DNA from: Helianthus annuus | Lineage: Eukaryota > Streptophyta > Magnoliopsida > Asterales > Asteraceae | Length of the DNA: 64,000 nucleotides | Direction of reading: 5' to 3' | NCBI RefSeq assembly: GCF_002127325.2 | Contig: NC_035435.2 | Coordinates: 114,994,171 to 115,058,170, forward strand | Shown: piece by piece, positions 33,701 through 44,808 of the stretch | Layout: each line of letters opens with the position of its first letter | Numbering within the stretch: position 1 is the first letter of the stretch | Made by a program: the position numbers and the translations under genes | The notes under the pieces: generated by a model | What the model was told of the DNA's origin: nothing | The model's database searches: none | What the model saw: the letters and a program-made list of their open reading frames with translations, nothing else

Positions 33701-35311
33701 GAGAGATTCACCAGATGGAGTCTTGATTATTACTTGCCTTCTACTGCATACAATCTGGGCTTGGTTATGCGATAACCAATCCATGCCCAATACTACATCG
33801 AAACCGGCTAATTTGAAGGGTAGCAGGGATAGAGGAAAAGAGTGGTTCCTAATGGATATAGCACATCCATCTAACACAGTCGAGACTGTTTCTAAGGTAC
33901 CATCTGCTAACTCTACCTCATACTTAGCACTAAGGGCTTTAACAGGCAATCCTAACAGCTCACAGAATTTACTATCCACAAAAGACTTATCTGCGCCAGA
34001 ATCAAATAATACTCTTGCGAAAACGTCATTAATGAGAAACGTACCAGTTATGACGTTATCGTTCTGGATGGCTTCTTGAACATTCATTTGAAAGACCCTG
34101 GCATTGGTCTTCTTTCCTTCTTCCGCCTTCTTGGCATTCTTTGGGCAGTTGGTCTTGATGTGCCCTTTCTCATTGCAACTGAAACAAGTTGCATCTTTTA
34201 ACTTCTTGCATTCAAGAGTCCGGTGTTCAGAAGACTTGCATATCCCACACATCTTAGACTGGGATTTCTGTTCAAACCTGCACCTCCCAAAATGGTGCTT
34301 TTGACAGGTCTTGCACTTGGGCTTATCGCCTGACCGATGCTCGTTCCTTCTGGCCTCAGAGCCTTTCTTACCGTCATGGTTTCCCCTATGCTTTTTGTTT
34401 GATCGATGTGAATGATCATCTTCACTTTTTCTCTTGTCAGATTCCGAACTTCTTAGAGCTCTCTGTCTCGCTGCATCCTGAGTGAGAGACAGAGATAAGT
34501 CGGTGACAGATCGGAATGTAATAGGTCGCGAGGCCTTCACACTGGCCTTGATTTCAGGGGCCAAACCCCCAATAAAACGCGCGATCCTTTTTGGTTCGGG
34601 GGTTACTAGATAAGGTACCAATCTGGATAAGGTGTTGAAACTGGTGAGGTATGCTTGGCAATCAAGGTTCTTCATAACCAAGGATAGGAAATCGGATTCA
34701 ATACGCTCAACCTCATGCTGAGGGCAATAGTTTTCCTTGATAAGAGCAACAAACTGCTCCCATGACATACTGTACAGGGTAGCTTTTCCAGAAGCCTGGA
34801 TCAATGCTCCCCACCAGGCTAGAGCCTCACCTTTGAAAGACTGGGATGCAAACTTAACCATATCCCTCTCAGCACATCCACTGATGTCTACCACTGTCTC
34901 AATCTCATCAAGCCATGTCATACAGTCAACTGCCCCTTTCTCCCCTGTAAACTCTCGAGGTTTACATGACACAAAATACTTATACGTGCAACCCTTAGCA
35001 CGTGGGGCTTCATCAACCACAAGCTTCTTGGGGTGAACACTGTTTTCATTTGAGGAATGACGATCCTCATCTTTCTTAGGTTTGGAAGGAGTAGGTGGCG
35101 GCTTGTTGCAAATCTCAGAATGATTCTTTGGTTTCGCATGTGGTGCAGACAGAGTTCTACTGCGGGTTTCACTGTACTCACTGTACTGTCGCGCTAAGGC
35201 TTTCTCAACCGCTTCATTCACAATCGCTTTCAACTCGGCACTAGTCACTAGGAACTTTGCATCATCACGGTTCTCAACCGGATGGCTATTGGCTTCCTCT
35301 GATCTGGTCAT
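30743..35311 (-). CDS. gag-pol: Tekay gag-pol polyprotein with chromodomain, intact
   Basis: One open frame of 1522 residues. In order: retrotrans_gag (about residues 110-280, [18 protein letters not shown]), CCHC knuckle [14 protein letters not shown] (about 375), protease [10 protein letters not shown] (about 434), reverse transcriptase with FIDDILIYS (about 767), RNase H starting at VVYCDAS (about 914), integrase with an H-H-C-C zinc domain and D-D-E core (TMDF at about 1174, [12 protein letters not shown]), and a C-terminal chromodomain of about 50 residues ([19 protein letters not shown]). The chromodomain and tRNA-iMet priming place it in the chromoviruses, and the long LTRs and domain order suit Tekay/Del. 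The conserved aspartates are all present and no stop or frameshift was seen, so it could encode active proteins. The integrase has RYTRYTS where many relatives have RDPRFTS, a small deviation near the second Asp. Confidence 0.95.
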   Translation of the reverse strand: MTRSEEANSHPVENRDDAKFLVTSAELKAIVNEAVEKALARQYSEYSETRSRTLSAPHAKPKNHSEICNKPPPTPSKPKKDEDRHSSNENSVHPKKLVVDEAPRAKGCTYKYFVSCKPREFTGEKGAVDCMTWLDEIETVVDISGCAERDMVKFASQSFKGEALAWWGALIQASGKATLYSMSWEQFVALIKENYCPQHEVERIESDFLSLVMKNLDCQAYLTSFNTLSRLVPYLVTPEPKRIARFIGGLAPEIKASVKASRPITFRSVTDLSLSLTQDAARQRALRSSESDKRKSEDDHSHRSNKKHRGNHDGKKGSEARRNEHRSGDKPKCKTCQKHHFGRCRFEQKSQSKMCGICKSSEHRTLECKKLKDATCFSCNEKGHIKTNCPKNAKKAEEGKKTNARVFQMNVQEAIQNDNVITGTFLINDVFARVLFDSGADKSFVDSKFCELLGLPVKALSAKYEVELADGTLETVSTVLDGCAISIRNHSFPLSLLPFKLAGFDVVLGMDWLSHNQAQIVCSRRQVIIKTPSGESLTIQGDTRHGLPKQMSMLKASQCLKNGCVIYMAQVTIDEQKPKIEDISVISEYHEVFPEELPGLPPDRQVEFKIDIVPGAAPIARAPYRLAPTEMKELRMQLDDLLAKGFIRPSSSPWGAPILFVKKKDGSMRLCIDYRELNKVTIKNRYPLPRIDDLFDQLQGASYFSKIDLRSGYHQLKVKEEDVHKTAFRTRYGHYEFLVMPFGLTNAPAEFMDLMNRVCKPYLDKFVIVFIDDILIYSKSKADHEKHLRSILKLLHQEKLYAKFSKCEFWLREVQFLGHVVSERGIQVDPAKVEAVMNWQEPKTPTEIRSFLGLAGYYRRFIENFSRIAAPLTLLTRKNSKFIWGPKQQESFDTLKLKLSNSPVLTLPDGIDEFVVYCDASHTEMGCVLMQKGKVIAYASRQLKVHEKNYTTHDLELGAVVFALKLWRHYLYGTKCVIYSDHKSLQHLFNQKEFNMRQRRWMETLNDYDCEIRYHPGKANVVVDALSRKERIKPIRINAKSIEVRNSLHERLLAAQKEAVLEANYPNEKLGVTEEQLSYGKDGILRLNGRIWVPIFGGLRDVILKEDHSSKYSVHPGADKMYQDVKANYWWIGLKKSIATHVAKCMTCAQVKAEHQKPSGLLQQPEIPTWKWEMVTMDFITKLPKTPKGNDTIWVIVDRLTKSAHFLPIRETFSSDMLAQLYMDKIVSLHGVPVSIISDRYTRYTSHFWKSFQRSLGTQLNFSTAYHPQTDGQSERTIQTLEDMLRACVIDLGGSWDRHLPLIEFSYNNSYHTSIKAAPFEALYGRKCRTPICWAEVGDVQVSGPELVLETTDKVTQITEHLKAARDRQRSYADGKRKSLKFEVGDKVLLKVSPWKGVMRFGKKGKLSPRYIGPFEIIECVGSVAYKLNLPEELSGIHNVFHICNLKKCLADESLVIPHTDVHIDESLKFIEKPVSIEDRQVKKLRRKHVPIVKVKWKGHRGPDYTWELESTMKEKYPQLFQ

Positions 35312-36288
35312 GTAGCTTCAACGCTACATATAATTAATAGACAAGATTTTCACTTAAAGGCTTTTTTATAGTATTTTATGTTTTATTAACCAAGGTTTTA
35401 AATTGCCATTTTAGGTTAATTTATTAAAACATTAGGATGTTGTTATTATCCTATAATACTTTATTATTAGCACATAAGGCCTAGTCACAAGGACAATTAG
35501 GATATTTAATAACCAAGATTTTTACAGTATCTAGGTGTTTTAGGTCGAATCATAGTTCTCTACCATTAATTAACAGGGAGTCATAAGCTGCCACTGTCTT
35601 TAGTCACGGAGGACATTTAATTATTGCCCACAGGCACTTCACTTTCAAAGAAGTGGTTAAATAATTTAAGGGAATTTAAAATTAACCCAAATATACATGG
35701 CCTGTGTGACTTTACTGATTCACAGTTTGCCAAGAGCATTAACATACTAGATGTTAATGATTGGAATCTATTATGTGGGTTATACCATCTTGGCCAGGTT
35801 TGAATAACACAAAGGCTAGGTTTTACCTCTAAGATTCTTTTAGTAATTAACGCAGAATAGTCCTAAATTGAGATGTTAATTATGGATCTTAACCTAATTA
35901 TGGAACTACCATCTTGGCCTTGTTTTATAAAGCTAGGTCTTGGTTCACTTTAGATTTTACCAATTAATTATAATGGCAGATCCTTTTAAATATTTCATTT
36001 ATTTTCATAATTTATGCATGCAATAAATGAAAAAAAACTTAATTAAAACATCTCACCAATTGTTTTAAAACAGTACAATAATTGCCCAAACGGGACTTCT
36101 ACTAAAAAAATAAATAAAAATGCCCACGCAGGGGCGGGAAACAAGAACAAACCCACGCAGGGGTTAACTAACCAAACTTGCTCACGCAGGAGCGGAATAC
36201 AAACCACATGCTCACGCAGGAGCTGAATACTGGAATAACAAGTCCACGCAGGGACTGAATGGCAACATAAATAAAATAATCAGGGTTT
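35312..36288 (-). other. Spacer between accessory ORF and gag, with CACGCAGG repeats
   Basis: No coding frame. Five copies of CACGCAGG occur within 36122-36262, spaced about 25-35 bp. The rest is AT-rich with repeated ccatcttggcc motifs. It may act as a leader or internal intron for gag-pol expression. Confidence 0.5.
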
Positions 36289-37491
36289 TCAATGACCCCT
36301 CCTCTTCGACTTCCCCTTAAGCAAGTCTGACAGCCCTTTGAAGAAACCTTGCCGCTCTCTGCGGTCTTCACGAACTTCTTGTTCAACTTGGTTTAGCCTC
36401 TCAAGGACTTCCTGCTGAATCTGTGGCTGTGGCGGCTGATACACCGGTGGAGGAGGTGGCTGATGCTGGTACCCATAAGTCGGGTAACCAGTAGTCCATG
36501 GTCCTCCATATGGTCCTTCAGGATGAAGGGCATTGTAATCCCGAGCTACTTGGTACGGATCTACCTCCGCATAACCATAATGGTAGTTGTAGTGGGTGTG
36601 CGTTGGCTGTTCGAATGGGTTGTATGCCGCTGACCCAGCATACGCAGGAATCGGGTTATCGAAACCCAAAGGTGGTACCACAGGTACTGAGTTAACATCT
36701 GGTATAGGGCTTGACGGACCACCATTATATGGGTCCTCTTCCTCCTGAAGTGGCGGATAATGGCTGCCACTTGATGGCTGGGGAGTACTAATCCGAACTC
36801 CACCTCGCACGGACATCCGTGCGTTCGACCTTCTTCGCCTCGGTGGCTCCGGAGGCGGCTGCTGCTCTACTGGCGGTGGTGGCGGTGGCGTGACTGCCAC
36901 AAATTGTTGACCAACCGAAGGATCCTGTTGCTGCTGATGATGGGAGTGTTCAGACGGTGTGAAGTACCAGTCAATGTTTCGGAATCTCTCCTCGTAGCTG
37001 TCTGGACCGCGATAAGGCGATCCGTGGAATGATGACCCATCTGAGATTTCAATGGGATGATTCGGCGTTCCTGATGCAGGTTCCACGGGGTCAGTATCCT
37101 CGTCCATGTCGTTTTCCCCTGAAAAGTGGTCTTCTGGTCCAAGTGGGTTGAAACCCACGGGTTCTGGCAGAAGGTTAGCCGGGTTAAATCGGCTTTGGAA
37201 AACGGGTGTTGGGTCGCCAAAAGAGTGATGAGAGTTGGATCTCTGAAGAGGTATGAAAGCTGGCGGCTGGTTGTTGGGCTTGTTTTCTGAATGGGGCCCA
37301 AAAGAGTGTTGGTATGAAGGAGAGGAGCTAAGGGATACAGATCGCCTTCCAGGTTCAATATAGAGCCTCCATGGCTCTTGCGGGCTGGTGCTCATGGTGA
37401 TGGAAGGAGTACGTCGATGCGACGGCCCGGCCTCGTGATCATGACCTGACACGGGTCCTTTGCCTCTACCGCGAAGGAATCTGGGTGGCAT
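36289..37491 (-). CDS. Accessory proline-rich ORF upstream of gag in the Tekay element
   Basis: Open for 400 codons in the same orientation as gag-pol. I prefer the internal ATG at 37491 (MPPRFLRGRGKG) over the in-frame ATG at 37527, because the basic MPPR start looks like a genuine N-terminus. The protein is Pro/Ser/Gln/Tyr-rich and probably disordered. It has an acidic patch (ENDMDEDTDP), poly-Pro stretches, a basic SNARMSVRGG block, a GYGYQHQPPPPP-type region, and a C-terminal helix (EVLERLNQVEQEVREDRRERQ) ending in a basic KGKSKRRGH. No catalytic or zinc motif was seen. It lies between the primer site and gag, where chromoviruses usually have no gene. It could be an RNA-binding or gag-like accessory factor, but no function is shown. 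Confidence 0.75.
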   Translation of the reverse strand: MPPRFLRGRGKGPVSGHDHEAGPSHRRTPSITMSTSPQEPWRLYIEPGRRSVSLSSSPSYQHSFGPHSENKPNNQPPAFIPLQRSNSHHSFGDPTPVFQSRFNPANLLPEPVGFNPLGPEDHFSGENDMDEDTDPVEPASGTPNHPIEISDGSSFHGSPYRGPDSYEERFRNIDWYFTPSEHSHHQQQQDPSVGQQFVAVTPPPPPPVEQQPPPEPPRRRRSNARMSVRGGVRISTPQPSSGSHYPPLQEEEDPYNGGPSSPIPDVNSVPVVPPLGFDNPIPAYAGSAAYNPFEQPTHTHYNYHYGYAEVDPYQVARDYNALHPEGPYGGPWTTGYPTYGYQHQPPPPPVYQPPQPQIQQEVLERLNQVEQEVREDRRERQGFFKGLSDLLKGKSKRRGH

Positions 37492-37660
37492 GATGACCTG
37501 CATACGATAATCAGACAACAACAACAATATAATAAAAGACTAAAAAATAAAACAATTCAGAGTTTGTCCTATGTTCAATGTCTAGACTTGGAACTCGAAG
37601 AATGTGCAATTTGTACACTGAGATTAAACACAAAAGGCTAGTGTTTAATTCACTCAGTGT

Positions 37661-37674
37661 TGGCTCTGATACCA
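37661..37674 (-). promoter_or_regulatory. Primer-binding site (tRNA-iMet) of the Tekay element
   Basis: The minus strand reads tggtatcagagcca, 3 nt inside the 5' LTR border at 37678. This is the standard match to the 3' end of initiator tRNA-Met. Confidence 0.9.
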
Positions 37675-37677
37675 ACC

Positions 37678-40600
37678 TGTCACACCCCCAATTTCCACGT
37701 GTCACCGGTGGGCCCGGTGGGGGATTACGTGACGTAGTTGATATCATCATATGTCAAACAACACAAATTATAATGCACAGCGGAAGCAAATGAAAATAGA
37801 TTTATTTCAACTATTAATTGTAATATCAAGTATCACAACCAGTCAAAATAGATCCACAGGCGGATCGAAGAAAAAGAAAGAAATTGTTCAACAGATATAT
37901 GCATCCCAAAAGCTTGCGAGACTCTACGATGCTAAGGAGAAACCAGTCTATTGCGTATAGCACATGCACTTAATCTTTTTGGGGAAAATACGTCAGTTTG
38001 CACTGGTAAATACAATTTAACTGACTCATTTTGAAAATATTTAAAAATTGGTTTTAAATGCACAAGGCACAAAACATTTTATAACTTGGGAATAATTAAT
38101 CAGAGTTAAACTTGTAAAAGATTTACATGTTTGTTAACCGTTCAGTCGCCCGAGTCGTATCGGGTTTAAGGTTAGATGACACACCACATGGTACAAGTCC
38201 GCGGCGGGAAGCCAACGTTAATACCTTAAAAATAATGGACATAATACCGGGTGTACGCCTACACCCGGGTGTCAAGGTCGTGGCCAAAAATGATGCCAAG
38301 GATATCCGGGACATGGTCATTAAGCTCCCAAAGGCATAAAAACAAACAACACCAAGTTTTTAAACGGGTCCCATTGATAATACCCAACTACTAATGAGAT
38401 GGGGTCAATCGCCCGACCAAGCGGTATTTTATATACCGTACCCCCAAGCCCGTATAAGGGAAAATAAGTTAAAAGTATTTACCTGAGCAAGTATAACCAC
38501 AATTTCAAAAATAGACATGTCTTTTACTGGGCTCCTATTCTGGAACGAAGGTTATAATAACCTATTAGAATCCTAACGGGTCTTTTAGCATAGCCTAAGC
38601 TTAGACCGGTTAGTTTCGAAGAATAAATATGGTTTAATCGCGAGGAATGCGAAAACCGGGAAGGAATGTGATTTAGACCCTACAAGCTTGGATACTTGTA
38701 TAATATGGGTAAACTAAACACATTCTGAATTTTGAGACTTAGATGATATGGTTTGACCCGTTTCGGCTAATATGCGTGAACTAGTCACATAAACCGATCC
38801 GAACGCGAAAGTGCGTAACGAGTAACCATATAAGTCATATGCAAGTTTTCCTGAGATTATATGCACCAAATATATTGTAATATCAGTAAGGTATGTCCAT
38901 ATATGCCCCAAATGTTTTTATACGCCAATTACGCCTCATAAGGGCATTTTGGAAATTTTACATAGGCTAAAAGGGTAAAAACGGAAAATCTGAGTTTCCA
39001 ACTTTAGTCTACTGTTATAATATATATTTTTATAAAATATATCAGTAGGTATTAGACCTTTTATATATAAACTCGTTCTGACATATACTATGTCGTAAAA
39101 ATGCCTAAAAAGGCGATTTGGAGCCATTTCCGGGTTTTAAAAGGAAAGCTGATATTTTTATATTTCCAGAAGGCTCAAAATATCATATTTAATATAACAA
39201 ATCAGTAGGAAAAGGTTTGGGGTCAAAAGGTTATGTAAAACTCATTTTATGACCGTAAAGGGTAAAACCGGCATAAGCCGAAATAAGCTTAGAACCTCTA
39301 GTTATGCTCAGCCTAAAAATGAATAAAATCTTTAAAATTCCCAAAATATTATTATATAACAGTGGGTATAAAGTTTTGGTATAAAATTCGGGTTTAGATA
39401 GGTTATGCGTTAAATACGCTAATTATTTATTAAGAAGGCTTCTAATTACGCTAACGAGCATAACTCTTAATCTAGACCTCAAACTGATGTCAAATTTTGG
39501 GGACAACTTTATATTTCAGTAACTAAGGTGTCTACCCTTTTACATTTTCAAAAATTATAATTTTTGGACATTCGGGCATAATGGTCAACATATGGGCATT
39601 TAACAGAAACATGCATATGAACAAGATATCTAATGAACCACATTGTATAATCACAGGAGGATATACTAACATGTTAATAGGTTCAAAAGAAGCTCTAAGG
39701 TATTTTTAATCTTGACTAAAACGGGTCAGAACTGAAAGTCAAAGCGAAAGTCAAACTTATGCGACTTTCGGTTCCGAACCGGGTCTAAACAGAAAATTGT
39801 CGAGTTGAACATGTTGGAACATGTTCTTATTCTTATTACCAAGTTATATTAATGTTCAAACAGGTTACATTCAACCTACATTGCTAATTATGCGTTAATT
39901 TGAAATTTAGCATTCTGTTGACTTTTTATAATTAGCTTTGACTCGACAATTGACATGCTTAGAGTGGGAATCTGGAAATACCCTTTTAAGGGTTTGTTAC
40001 CCACTTAATTACCTTCCTAAAGGTATCTTTAATTCGTGATTAGACAAAGCACATTATGCTTAATCACGAAGTCAAACCTTAATTACGACGGTTTGACTTT
40101 TACTTAATCAACTAAGCTAGAAAGGATTAAAGATGGTTAAGGACACTTACAAGAGTCCTAAGATGGATTAGAGAGCCTAAGAAAAGAGTTGGTGACCAGA
40201 GGAGCTCCAGAAAATCCTTAGCCAAAGTTCCAAAATGAGCAAGTCTCAAATGAACAACTTGAACTCTATTTATAGTGAACCCAATGCACCAAGATCATGC
40301 CAAGCAAGTCTAGGGCAGTTACAAGATCAACCCAAATGTCCCTAAGGGTCTATATACTGCCTATGAAGCCCATAGAATCAGAATTTTACGTTTTAAGTCG
40401 GTTAAAGGGCTGGACAGGCAGCTGTCCAAAACATACTGCCAGCGACGGTCTTACGGACCGTAAGCTTGAGGCCTTACGGTCCGTAAGGACCTCTTGCGGA
40501 CCGTATGCTACATGATTTGCGGTCCGTAACCGACTTTACTGAAACATGGTTCAGGTGCCTTTCTTACGGACCGTAAGCCTGAGGCTTTGCGGTCCGTAAC

Positions 40601-41248
40601 CGATCCTTGCGGGACATTCCTAGGTACCCTGCTTACGGACCGTAAGCCTGGGGCCTTGCAGTCTGTAAGCGATGGCCAGAAGACAAAAGTTTAAAAACTT
40701 TTAAGTCTTGACCATGCAACCATCAATGCCCGAAACATGCCTTCACTTTTCAGTTTGTGGGACCATCTTGACCAGCCATTGCATGGCTCATTTGCCCTTA
40801 CATGTCCCCCATTTAATCTTTACTCAAAAAGGGACTTGTTACATGACGGAGATTTCAAAATTGAGTCTTGGACTCTCAATTACTTGGCCAAGCTATAACA
40901 ATACTTATTTACAAGGATTTTTATTTAGATGTAGGAGTAGTAACAACCTATAATTCCATAGCCCTCAATAAAGATGAAACTTTATTTATTCAAGAGCAAC
41001 CGGTTATCGTATGAGATGATCATCAATTGATTTAAGGATCTTGGGATGTATAAAAATGTCGGGTCGCTCAGAGGTGATTTAATAACGTGTCGCCCTTGGG
41101 TCGTTCAGAGGTATTTTAAATACATGATGCCCCTTTTTATTAGAAATCCTACCACATATCTCTTTATTAAAATCCGGTTTCTCTGACACGTCTGTTACAC
41201 ATGACACGTGTCTTTATTCTAATGGACAGGAATTTTCGAGGTGTTACA
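37678..41248 (-). repeat. 5' LTR of the Tekay element (3571 bp)
   Basis: Carries a 90-bp segment at about 38984-39073 that is absent from the other LTR and flanked by short aaac repeats. A TTACGGWCCGTAA palindrome array lies at about 40451-40669. TATA-like box near 40275-40262 on the minus strand. Confidence 0.95.
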
Positions 41249-41927
41249 TTGATGTATGGCCCTTGGGGGGTTAAATGACCATGTCCCGGATATCCTTGGC
41301 ATCATTTTACGAAATGGCCACGACCTAAGCACGGGGTGTAGGCGTACACCTGACAGATGCATTATGTAAAAACTGGTAATCCACTAAAGGAATCAACCTT
41401 GTGGGCATTATACCTGTGGCGTGTCAGATAACTTAAACCGACCCTTCTATTCGGTGCTAATGGACGGCAAATAAGTAAATCTGTATACAAGATTATATAC
41501 CAATAATTGTCCCAGGTTATAAAGATATTTTGTGCCGAAGTGCATTCAAATCAATTTACAAACTCTTTCCAAAACGAGTCAGTTGAGTTGTATTTACCAG
41601 TGTAAACTGACGTATTTTCCAAAAAGGTTAAATGCAGGTGCTAGACGAAATAGGCTGGCTACTCCAGACATCATTACTCAAGTTTCGCAAGCTCTAGATG
41701 TCAAAGTCTGTTGAACTATTGTTTCTATTTTAGTTTCGATCCGCCTGTGGATCTTTTACCTTCCGTTGAAATACTGGATATTACTTATATTCGGATTGTA
41801 ATATATTTATCTTTTGCTTCCGCTGTGCATTTATATATTGTGTGGTTTGACTATATTGTTGCCAACTACGTCACGATAATCCCCCACCGGGCCCACCGGT
41901 GAGACACGTGGAAATCGGCGTGTGACA

Positions 41928-43160
41928 TTTGAAAATGGTGAAGTGATTTAGGCGTTTGTATAGAAGAAGAAAAGGGGGGGGGATATGTTATAAACTGACA
42001 GGAGAATAACTTGCACTTAAGTCCTCTAAGATACAACCTTTTTACGTTAAGTTCCTGTTTGTTTTATTAAGACGGAATCGTTGACTTGTTGTTACAGGGT
42101 TTAAAAGCTCCGTTTTCCTAATATAGGATTTCCTCTTGTTAAAAAGGGTCTAAATTGCCAGAATATTCTTTTTTCTAAACGTCTAAAAACCGTATTTAAG
42201 AGGGTATCCGTTTGTTGACATTTTAGACACTCTTTACAAGCCCTTCGATAGACACACTTATCTATACGGTGTTTGGTTTAGAGATGAAGGAACTGTAATG
42301 TTTTTTAAGAAGTATATTAGAATTTGAGAGACTGGAATTAATTTTAATGAAAATTTGTATTGTTTGCAAGTTGTAAAGATGTGAATGGAATTGGATTAAC
42401 ATTGTAAGTCCCACATCGGTTAAGAAGGAGAACGAAACCTTTCTTATAAGGGGGTGAAAACCTTCTTTATCAAGATTTTGCCTGAACGAGCAACTTGTCA
42501 GATAAAAACAAAACCAGGAGTTTCCCAATGGACAACCCATAGGGGCACTTGTAAAAGGTGACTATTATAGTGTGGTGTATGTTTTCATGCTTCTTTTAAT
42601 CTATTTATCATCTTTTATTTAGAGATAATTATTATCACTAGTCACACTCCTTTGTTTTTAGAAGACTTAATTATTCATCACAATAGTCTTACTAGATAAT
42701 AACTCAAAATTTGGATCTATGCCATTGATATATGATCTCAAAAATCATACCTAAGTAATTATTGCTAAAACTTGGTTTTAGCGAGTACAACCACAAAACA
42801 TTATCTACTAAGTCTCGTATTAGATTTTATCCATTGAGCCTTGTAACTTTAAACTTTATCCGTTGAGGCTCGTACCTCAAATTTTATCTTTGGAGGCTCG
42901 TAACCTCGAAGTTCTATCACTTTAGGTTGAAACGTTTTTAACTTGTCGTCTTTTATTCATAACTCATTTGTATGTTTACAAATTTAATTTGGACATGCAA
43001 GTGCATAACCCATAATCATAGATCACATATTGTTATAATGTATACTTTCGAAGCGTTTTTTGAATTACCTTTATGTTTGGAAGTTGCTACGTGTGATCTT
43101 CATAAGCTCGTATGTTTGAATTTCTAAATAAAGTTTTTTGAACAACAAACATATTTGCGT
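41928..43160. repeat. Tandem duplication unit 2: second half
   Basis: Resumes the KH-gene upstream flank immediately after the solo LTR and its tttga duplication. It matches 22960-24420 with indels. It lacks the 23213-23475 hairpin but has an insertion at about 42401-42560 that unit 1 lacks. No gene was seen. Confidence 0.7.
42408..42450 (+). promoter_or_regulatory. snRNA-type upstream sequence element plus TATA-like box
   Basis: GTCCCACATCG (42408-42418) fits the plant snRNA USE consensus RTCCCACATCG. TTATAAG follows at 42444-42450, 25 nt downstream, the spacing seen in Pol III-type plant snRNA promoters. It lies in a segment of about 160 bp inserted relative to the paralogous unit 1. The downstream sequence matches no snRNA I know, so it may only be a dispersed promoter-like repeat. 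Confidence 0.4.
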
Positions 43161-44019
43161 CATGCAGGGTTTGTACCCTTCACCTCTAGGAAGACGAATG
43201 CACCATACAACTAGGCCACTAAGTTACGAACGACTTCCTAAATAATTAGTCACTTAAATTATAACCTCCTTTAGTACAGTATTTATTTGTTTAACAAAAT
43301 AATAAAATGAGTTAATTACTTTTTTTCGTCCCCGTGGTTTGTCAAAAATCACTATTTCAGTCCATTAGTTTAAAAATTGCGATTTCAGTCCCGGTGGTTT
43401 CACTTTCGTAACCATTGTCAAAAATCACTATTTCAGTCTATTAGTTTAAATCATAAATAATTGCAGGCATAAAAGATGGAAGTGAGGTATTTTGATTTGA
43501 TTGAGTATATTGCATTTCGTTTTATACGTTTGGTGTATTGAAGTCATGATGGCAACCCAAAGCTTTGTTTGCTTACTGTGCTAGGCTTGATATTTGTGTT
43601 TGAAAGTGATTATATTATATTTTAATACAAAAAGTTGTATGAACAAATGTAATAAAATGTGATTGAGGAGATGGTGCTTTGATGTGTCCTTGTTCTTTAA
43701 GTTTTTTTTTTTTTTTTTACCAAGGGCACATACTCCTTCTGAAATTCACGACGCGACGTAACGCACGGGTTACCTTGTAGTAGTGATAAAATGTATACAA
43801 CTAGAAAGTTAGTAACATGAACATTGAGTGAAATAAACGTATAACAAAATTTAATGTACCATTAATACAAAAAGATAACATGTTTCATTTACTATAAGCC
43901 GTTATTGATTGTATTCAACAATGATTTTTTTGAAAGGAAGTATTCAACAATGATTTAGTTTTATGATTACCATTGATTGTAATCACTAATGATTTAGTTT
44001 TATGATTACCATATCCTAA
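43161..44019. other. Intergenic, with a diverged tandem repeat
   Basis: At 43325-43450 the phrase gtcaaaaatcactatttcagtc occurs twice together with cccSgtggttt motifs, a style common in plant dispersed repeats. No gene was seen. Confidence 0.45.
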
Positions 44020-44317
44020 GACCACACGGTGTGGGTATGAAAGCCCATCCACGTCGGGTACACCACCCTACGTATGGGTGGAGTGCGGTGTTGTGGGTGG
44101 GGTTTGAGGATCTCCACCGCCGTGGAGGGCAATTTTGTTGGTGATGTAGCGCTAGTTGATTGGTGGTTTGTGATTGGTTATGTATTTTTTTTACAAATGG
44201 TGGGCCCTTTCCACCCCACGCCTCCACGTGTTTTTTTACCACGCCTTTTAATTTGCTGACGTGGCTATCACATGACACTTAATGACCCCTCTTCATTCCC
44301 TCCCACCCCGTATAGTC
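44020..44317. mobile_element. Tourist-like MITE family M1, copy B
   Basis: Ends GACCACACGGTGTGGG and CCCACCCCGTATAGTC, flanked by TAA (44017-44019 and 44318-44320). Homologous to 18322-18647, with a shared interior (tccacgtc...acaccac, ggagggcaa, gacgtggct). Confidence 0.85.
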
Positions 44318-44526
44318 TAATAGGCTGAAATAATGTGTTGTCATAATTTCAGCCCAAACATTTAGTGTTACTAATATGTATTTACAATTTAAATGACATA
44401 TTTTCAACCTATATGTAAAAACATAACAAACATAGACTATTTATTGCCATATTAGGATATATGTAAAACATAACAAATATAGACTATTTATTGTCGTATT
44501 AGGAAAAACTTTTACACATTTAGTTG

Positions 44527-44715
44527 TATTAGCCGAGAGATTATAGGCCATGACAGTTGGCATTATATTTATTATTATTAACTGATATTGATATATTCTG
44601 TAATTAGGTGATTGTGTTTATCTTTACCATATTTAGAGATAGGGTTGTATCCTATATAAGGGGATGTATTGTATCATTGTAATTCATTCAGAAATAATAT
44701 TCACAATCACTTTTA
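44527..44715 (+). repeat. 5' LTR of the copia element
   Basis: 189 bp. Contains a TATA-like cctatataag at about 44651-44660. Followed directly by the primer-binding site. Confidence 0.93.
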
Positions 44716-44808
44716 TGGTATCAGAGCCAAATCGGTTCTGATATCCATCCCCTTTAGTTTCTTTTTCCTTCATTATTATTTTCGATAAACCCTAAATCGG
44801 CTCCCACC

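Larger units (their letters stand above)
27226..41248 (-). mobile_element. Full-length, apparently intact Tekay-type Ty3/gypsy chromovirus
   Basis: Minus-strand element flanked by ttgat (27221-27225 and 41249-41253). Read on the minus strand its LTRs start TGTAACACCTC and end GGGGGTGTGACA. The 5' LTR is 37678-41248 and the 3' LTR 27226-30706. A tRNA-iMet primer site (tggtatcagagcca, 37674-37661) abuts the 5' LTR, and a purine tract (ttaagggggtgagga) precedes the 3' LTR. It encodes an extra ORF, then a single uninterrupted gag-pol with a C-terminal chromodomain. The LTRs show about 30 substitutions over 3.48 kb by eye plus one 90-bp indel, so insertion is recent. It sits inside a related solo LTR. 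Confidence 0.96.
24556..41927 (+). mobile_element. Solo LTR of a Tekay-type chromovirus, interrupted by a second element
   Basis: Begins TGTAACACCTCG and ends GGCGTGTGACA, flanked by tttga (24551-24555 and 41928-41932). The two parts (24556-27225 and 41254-41927) add up to about 3.34 kb with no internal region, so it is a solo LTR in plus orientation. A TATA-like ctatataaag lies near 25462. It is a diverged relative of the LTRs of the element inserted in it (shared block ctcaggtaaatac followed by tacgggcttggg). Confidence 0.9.

Noticed and set aside
43140..43230. tRNA-like or SINE fragment near gggtttgtacccttcacctctagg
   Set aside because: Box A and box B matches are poor and no A-tail or duplication was seen.
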